Below, piece by piece: positions 59,671 to 64,000 of a DNA stretch of 64,000 bases. The notes beneath the pieces are model-generated. The model worked only from the letters and a program-made list of their open reading frames with translations. It did not search any database and was not told the DNA's origin. Each line of letters starts with the position of its first letter. Within the stretch, counting starts at the first letter, position 1. This DNA is from Streptomyces sp. NBC_01465 (lineage in GTDB: Bacteria > Actinomycetota > Actinomycetes > Streptomycetales > Streptomycetaceae): positions 3,968,001 through 4,032,000 of the forward strand of contig NZ_CP109467.1 of the NCBI RefSeq assembly GCF_036227325.1, written 5' to 3'. The position numbers were made by a program, and so were the translations under genes.

Positions 59671-62142
59671 TCAGCCCTGCCCGAGAGCCGCCACCACCGG
59701 CCGCACCCGAAGCGCACGCCAGGTCGGAACCAGACTCGCCCCCAGCGCCAGCACCAACGCAGTCCCGACGACCCCACCCAAGATCCACACCGACCCACTC
59801 GGCAGCAACGACCCCGCCGCCACGTGCGCGAACGGCACCAGCGTCGCGGCCGCGGCCACCATCCCCAGCAGGAGCCCGATCACCGCGACCACCAGCGCCT
59901 CGATGGTCACCATCCGCAGGATCTGCCCGGACGTGGCCCCCGAGAGCCGCTGCAGCCCGAACTCCCTGCGCCGCCCCCGCACGGCCGTCACCAGACTGTT
60001 GACGACGGCGATGGCGGTGTAGGCGACGATCATGCCGACCATCAGGTAGTTGATCCACGACTGGGTCGCGGTGTCCTCGGCGTTGGCAGAGATCAGCGCA
60101 TCACGATCAGCGACGACCAACCCGGCCTGTCCCGCGGCCAGTTCACGAAGCTCGGGCCGCACATCCACACCACTCTTCGCCCGTACGAGAATCTGCTGCG
60201 GCAGCCCACCCGTGGTGTGCGGCGCAAGCAGCGCCACGGGAAGCAGCGCGGCGTCCCCGCCGTACGTACCGACGACCCGCACCCGGACCACGCTGTTGTC
60301 CCCGAGCCGCAGCGCAACGTCATCGCCGACCCGGTGACCCGCGTCGCGCGGCAGCACCACCGTGTCGCCGCGCAGCCGCGACGTGTCGGCCGAGGTCAGC
60401 CCGGCGCCCTCCGCGCTGACGCCCCGCAGCGGCAGCCCGTCCTCGCCGGTCTCGGCGCCGCGCCCGTCGGCCTTCTCGATGAACCCCGTACTGCTGACGT
60501 ACGCACTGGCGGAAGCGACCCCCGGAAGGGCACGGACCCGTTCCGCGAGGTCCGGCGAGACCGTCCCCGAGGCGGACGTCAGCACGGCGTCGGCGCGCAG
60601 ATCGGCGGTGAACGCCCGCTCCGTGACCGCGTTCTGCGTGGTCTGGAGATAGAGGTTGCCGGTGGCGACCCCGCTGGCCAGCATGATCGGGGTGACGGCG
60701 GCGGCCACGGCGACCGTACGGGCGCGGGAGTTGAGCATGGCGAGATACCCACCAGTCCCGGTGAAGAGCCGTACGGGCCGGTCGATCAGAAACGCGCACA
60801 CCTTCGTGAGCCCGGGGGAGAGGAGCGCGAGCCCGATGGCGGCGCAGATGACGGTGGGTCCTGCGGTACTGGCCGCGGCGGGCCCGTCCATGACGGTCCA
60901 CGTCACGATGGACAGGGCGGCGGTCCCGGCCAGGAACAGGAAGGCGAAGATCCCCCGCACCCACCCGAACCACCGCTGCTGCACGGCCGCTTCGGCCAGC
61001 GCCTCGGTGGGCCGGACCTTGATGGCCCGATGCCCGGCGACGAGCCCCGCACCCACCGCAGTCAGCAGAACCGCTCCACCCGCAGCGGCCAGCGGAATCC
61101 ACCCGGAACTGAACTCCACGTACTCGGACGTGATCCCGGCCCCCGAAAGCCGCTCGAAGAGCGCGCTGCCGAGCCACTGCCCCGGCAGCCAGGCAAGCAG
61201 CGCGGCACCGACGGCGACGACCAGCGTCTCGATGAGCAGCATGCGCCGCAGCTGACGCGGGGTGGCCCCGACGGCCCGCATGAGGGCGGTCTCGCGCTGC
61301 CGCTGGGCGGCGGAGAGCGCCATGGTCGATGCGGTGACGAAGAGGGCGACCATCACGGCCATGCCGCCGAAGACGGCGGAGAGCGCGATGAGATCGCTCT
61401 TCCCGGCGACGGCCTGAGGCTCCTCGGCGAAGCCGCGATCGTCACCGGTGAGGACCTTGACCCCCGTGCCCTTCAGAGCGGGCCCGAGATCAACACCGCT
61501 CCGCGCGACGACGGCGAGCGCCCCGACCCGCCCCTCGCCACCGGCGAGCCGCAGGGCTTCCGCGTCCCCGAAGAAGAGGGCGGGCTCGCGGAGTCCCCCG
61601 AGAATCCCGCTGACCTCGTACGACTTCGAGCCCCCGTGCGCGGCGATCCGGACGGTGTCCCCGACCGCGAGCCCGGCGTCCCGGGCGGCCCCGGCGTCGA
61701 GCACGACCTGGCGGTCTCCGCTGGGCGCGTGGCCGGCGCGGAGGCCGTGCGGGGCGAGGGAGGCGGAGGTCCAGGTGTGGGCCTGGGCGTCAACTCCCCC
61801 GCGTACAAGAAGACTTGAGCCAACGCTCACATCCTCGACGACCCGCTCGACCCCGTCCACGGCCCGCACCTTGTCCGCGACCCCGGCGCCCACCGGCACC
61901 TCCTCGGACACGATGGCCTTCTCGCTGTCGTCCTCGCTGCCGGGATGCAGCTCGTACTCGCGGTCCCCCACGACGACGGCGCTCGCGCCCGCGAGCCGCT
62001 CGGGCGGCAGGTTGTTGCGGACTCCGGTCTCGAGGAGCCCGCCACAGGCGACCACGATCGCCGTACCGAAGAAGAGCGCCACGAAGGTGGCGACGAAGCC
62101 GCCCTTCCGGAACCGCAGCGTGCGCAGAGCGAGAGTCAACAT
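59671..62142 (-). CDS. FtsX/MacB-type ABC transporter permease
   Basis: An 823-residue permease with ten helices in two FtsX domains. It has a first helix, a large outside domain, three helices near 260-390 (QRQRETALMRAVGATPRQL), a middle block, a second outside domain and the last three helices (REFGLQRLSGATSGQILRM). GGAG precedes the ATG. The usual ATPase gene is not adjacent on either side. Confidence 0.92.
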   Translation of the reverse strand: MLTLALRTLRFRKGGFVATFVALFFGTAIVVACGGLLETGVRNNLPPERLAGASAVVVGDREYELHPGSEDDSEKAIVSEEVPVGAGVADKVRAVDGVERVVEDVSVGSSLLVRGGVDAQAHTWTSASLAPHGLRAGHAPSGDRQVVLDAGAARDAGLAVGDTVRIAAHGGSKSYEVSGILGGLREPALFFGDAEALRLAGGEGRVGALAVVARSGVDLGPALKGTGVKVLTGDDRGFAEEPQAVAGKSDLIALSAVFGGMAVMVALFVTASTMALSAAQRQRETALMRAVGATPRQLRRMLLIETLVVAVGAALLAWLPGQWLGSALFERLSGAGITSEYVEFSSGWIPLAAAGGAVLLTAVGAGLVAGHRAIKVRPTEALAEAAVQQRWFGWVRGIFAFLFLAGTAALSIVTWTVMDGPAAASTAGPTVICAAIGLALLSPGLTKVCAFLIDRPVRLFTGTGGYLAMLNSRARTVAVAAAVTPIMLASGVATGNLYLQTTQNAVTERAFTADLRADAVLTSASGTVSPDLAERVRALPGVASASAYVSSTGFIEKADGRGAETGEDGLPLRGVSAEGAGLTSADTSRLRGDTVVLPRDAGHRVGDDVALRLGDNSVVRVRVVGTYGGDAALLPVALLAPHTTGGLPQQILVRAKSGVDVRPELRELAAGQAGLVVADRDALISANAEDTATQSWINYLMVGMIVAYTAIAVVNSLVTAVRGRRREFGLQRLSGATSGQILRMVTIEALVVAVIGLLLGMVAAAATLVPFAHVAAGSLLPSGSVWILGGVVGTALVLALGASLVPTWRALRVRPVVAALGQG

Positions 62143-62241
62143 GGCTCCGACGCTACGGAGAACGGGCCCGCGCTCCCATGGGGTGCGCCGCCGACTTGTA
62201 GGGGGGTAAACCCCACTGGCCCACTGGATACGATCCGCACC

Positions 62242-62529
62242 ATGAGCTCTCTGGTGGTGGACCTGCGCCCGCTCGACCTGATCACGCTCGACGACTTCTG
62301 GGACGCGGTGGCGGAACCGTGCGGTCTGCCGGACTGGTTCGGCCGGAATCTGGACGCGTGGTGGGACACGATCGAGACGCGCGACATTTCGCCGGTGATC
62401 GACGCATACGAGGACTTGGTCGTACGAGCCACGCCAACGGGCCTGTTCGCACCGGGCAATCCGGACGGAACGCGCCTGGTGGGGGTGTTCGCGGAGGCGA
62501 CACGGGCACGTCTGGACCTGGAACCGTAG
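62242..62529 (+). CDS. barstar-family ribonuclease inhibitor-like protein
   Basis: A 95-residue protein matching barstar: a strand-first start (VVDLRPLDLITLDDFWDAVA), the LPDWFGRNLDAWWDTI helix that carries the barnase-binding residues, and a closing VFAEATRARLD. It would neutralise a barnase-like RNase. No such RNase gene is adjacent. The upstream gap to the ABC permease gene holds only 99 bp. Confidence 0.88.
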   Translation: MSSLVVDLRPLDLITLDDFWDAVAEPCGLPDWFGRNLDAWWDTIETRDISPVIDAYEDLVVRATPTGLFAPGNPDGTRLVGVFAEATRARLDLEP

Positions 62530-62655
62530 CCGTATCCCGACCCTCCCGATGATCACGGAGCGCGGTCGCTAACCTTACGTGTCCGCCCTGGCCTGGGATC
62601 AGGTCCCGCCGGCGCGGACGTTTCTCGCACTCGACTCATGCGAAAGGTCTCGCCC

Positions 62656-63990
62656 ATGGGCATTCGGAGCTTGCTGCGCAAGGTGTTTGGACGCGACCAG
62701 GCGGAGGCCGCAGCGTACGCAGAACCGGAGCGCGAGGCGGCGGCGGCGCCTTCGGCGCCGACTTCGGCATCGGTCCCGGCCCAGTCGGAACGCCCGGCGA
62801 AGACGCAGCCGTCCAAGCCGCAGCCGACGAAGGCGAAGCCGAGCCTGGCGGACGACCTGGTGGCGGCGGCGTTCGACAACCCGACGCCGCGCACGACCCC
62901 GGAACCGGAGGTCCCGGAACCGCGGACGGAGACGACAACACCGGCCCCGGCCAAGGAAGTCACCGCGGACCTCCCGGAACCGCGTACGGAACCGACCCCG
63001 GAGCAGGTGGCGGAGCCGGAGCCCGAGCCGACCCCCGCCCCGGTCGCAGAGACCGAGCCGGTGGCCGCCGCCCCGGAGCCCGAGGCAACGCCGGAACCGG
63101 CAGCCAAAGCCGAGCCCGAACTCGTCATCGCCGCCGAGCCCGCAGCCGCGACCGAGCCCGAGCTCGTGGTGGCCGCAGAGCCCGAGCCGGAGGCAACCCC
63201 CGAGCCGGTCGCCGCAGCCGAGCCGACGGCCGCCCCCGAGCCCGAGCCCGAGCCGGCAGCCGCAGCACCTGCAGCCACCACCCCCTCTGCCCCCGCCGGA
63301 AAGCCGGCCCTCACCCTCGCCAAGGTGAAGTCCAAGGCCCCTGAGCTGGTCACCGCGTACAAGGCGGCAGGCGCAGCCCTCAAGCAGGCCGAGGCGACCG
63401 GCGCCCGCGCCACCGTCTACCTGGTCCTGGACCGCTCCGGCTCGATGCGCCCCTTCTACAAGGACGGCAGCGCCCAGGCCCTCGCAGAGCAGACCCTCGG
63501 CCTCTCCGCGCACCTCGACCCGAACGCGACCGTCCCCGTGGTCCTCTTCTCCACGGACATCGACGGAACCGGCGATCTGACCCTCTCCTCCTACGAGAAC
63601 AAGATCGACGACCTGCACGCGGCAGCAGCCCGCATGGGCCGCACCAGCTACCACCGAGCCGTCGAAGAGATCGTCGCGCTCCACGAGAAGTCCGAGGACC
63701 CCACGGCCCCCGCCCTGGTGATCTTCCAGACTGACGGCCCCCCGGACACGAAGGGCCCGGCGCTCCAGGCCCTTACGGACGCGGCCGCGAAGCCCCTCTT
63801 CTGGCAGTTCGTCGCGTTCGGCGAGCACGACGCCAAGGGCTTCGACCTGCTCCGCAAGTTGGACGCGGACGAGGAGACGGACCACGTCGCGTTCTTCCAC
63901 GCGGGCCCGTCCCCCCGAGAACTGTCGGACACCGAGGTCTACGAAGGCCTCCTCGCCACCTTCCCGTCCTGGCTGGCGGCCCGCGCGTAA
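62656..63990 (+). CDS. TerF-like VWA-domain protein with long Pro/Glu/Ala linker
   Basis: A 444-residue cytosolic protein. The N-terminal [11 protein letters not shown] pattern is that of TerF-like proteins. Residues 20-215 are a low-complexity Pro/Glu/Ala/Thr linker. The C-terminal VWA domain has the metal motif VLDRSGSMR (DxSxS), LSAHLDP and FQTDGPPDT. TerF-type proteins accompany tellurium/stress-resistance systems. AAAGG precedes the second in-frame ATG, which is chosen. Confidence 0.88.
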   Translation: MGIRSLLRKVFGRDQAEAAAYAEPEREAAAAPSAPTSASVPAQSERPAKTQPSKPQPTKAKPSLADDLVAAAFDNPTPRTTPEPEVPEPRTETTTPAPAKEVTADLPEPRTEPTPEQVAEPEPEPTPAPVAETEPVAAAPEPEATPEPAAKAEPELVIAAEPAAATEPELVVAAEPEPEATPEPVAAAEPTAAPEPEPEPAAAAPAATTPSAPAGKPALTLAKVKSKAPELVTAYKAAGAALKQAEATGARATVYLVLDRSGSMRPFYKDGSAQALAEQTLGLSAHLDPNATVPVVLFSTDIDGTGDLTLSSYENKIDDLHAAAARMGRTSYHRAVEEIVALHEKSEDPTAPALVIFQTDGPPDTKGPALQALTDAAAKPLFWQFVAFGEHDAKGFDLLRKLDADEETDHVAFFHAGPSPRELSDTEVYEGLLATFPSWLAARA

Positions 63991-64000
63991 CCGGAGCCGC

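Noticed and set aside
62700..63300. GC-rich repeated words that might be tandem regulatory repeats
   Set aside because: They are codons of the Pro/Glu/Ala linker in the TerF-like protein.

Overview
The window is high-GC chromosomal DNA from a Streptomyces. The support is the dense GC-rich coding on both strands, frequent GTG/TTG starts, ATGA/GTGA gene overlaps, and actinomycete-specific families: XRE(DUF5753)-DUF397 pairs, DUF6247, a snapalysin with a divergent LysR gene, a class E sortase substrate, and a TerF-like VWA protein. I see no rRNA, insertion sequence, phage structural gene or CRISPR array. One tRNA (Gly, CCC) is present. Gene functions were assigned by reading motifs; no database search was run.

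Layout. 0-1.2 kb: dcd, a tiny zinc-ribbon gene and tRNA-Gly. 1.2-7.6 kb: a six-gene minus-strand operon holding a 3-dehydroshikimate dehydratase, two cupins matching the small and large subunits of hydroquinone 1,2-dioxygenase, a PhzS-like flavin monooxygenase, an MFS exporter and a class II DAHP synthase. Read together they make protocatechuate from the shikimate pathway, hydroxylate it (probably with loss of the carboxylate) and open the ring. 7.9-10.8 kb: a quinone-oxidoreductase-like gene, then an HTH / ImmA-type metallopeptidase / MAB_1171c-like membrane protein unit. 11-17.6 kb: a secreted sedolisin, an MMPL transporter with its own two-component system, and a lipoprotein esterase. 17.6-18.5 kb: two DevR/DosR-like boxes upstream of two candidate micro-ORFs and a very small CorA-like membrane protein. 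18.5-33.5 kb: a sortase-anchored Ig-repeat protein, a second two-component system, two M20 peptidases, a secreted metalloprotease, a coupled MFS/SpoIIE-phosphatase/DUF1269 operon, and a DeoR/HAD/MFS locus with a clear divergent operator.

33.6-40.4 kb is the most unusual region. It holds a coupled XRE-DUF397 pair, then a Trypco2 protein coupled to a 984-residue trypsin-like/NB-ARC/TPR protein whose TPRs are recent near-identical duplications, then a 159-residue unknown. A coupled NUDIX operon is divergent from the XRE gene, and two matching dyads lie between them. This resembles the NTPase-centred biological conflict systems of multicellular bacteria.

41-64 kb is mixed housekeeping and accessory content: a DUF6247/RelE-like pair, an acetate-type transporter, CorA, GNAT, paired membrane paralogues, a translationally coupled alkylsulfatase-SulP module, a PP2C phosphatase, small membrane and lipoproteins, an EEP-family phosphatase, a FUSC protein, snpA/snpR with a LysR-type operator, an FtsX-type permease without a visible ATPase, a lone barstar and a TerF-like VWA protein. 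Two copies of a stem-loop-rich Streptomyces extragenic repeat (51.7 and 59.6 kb) sit against gene ends.
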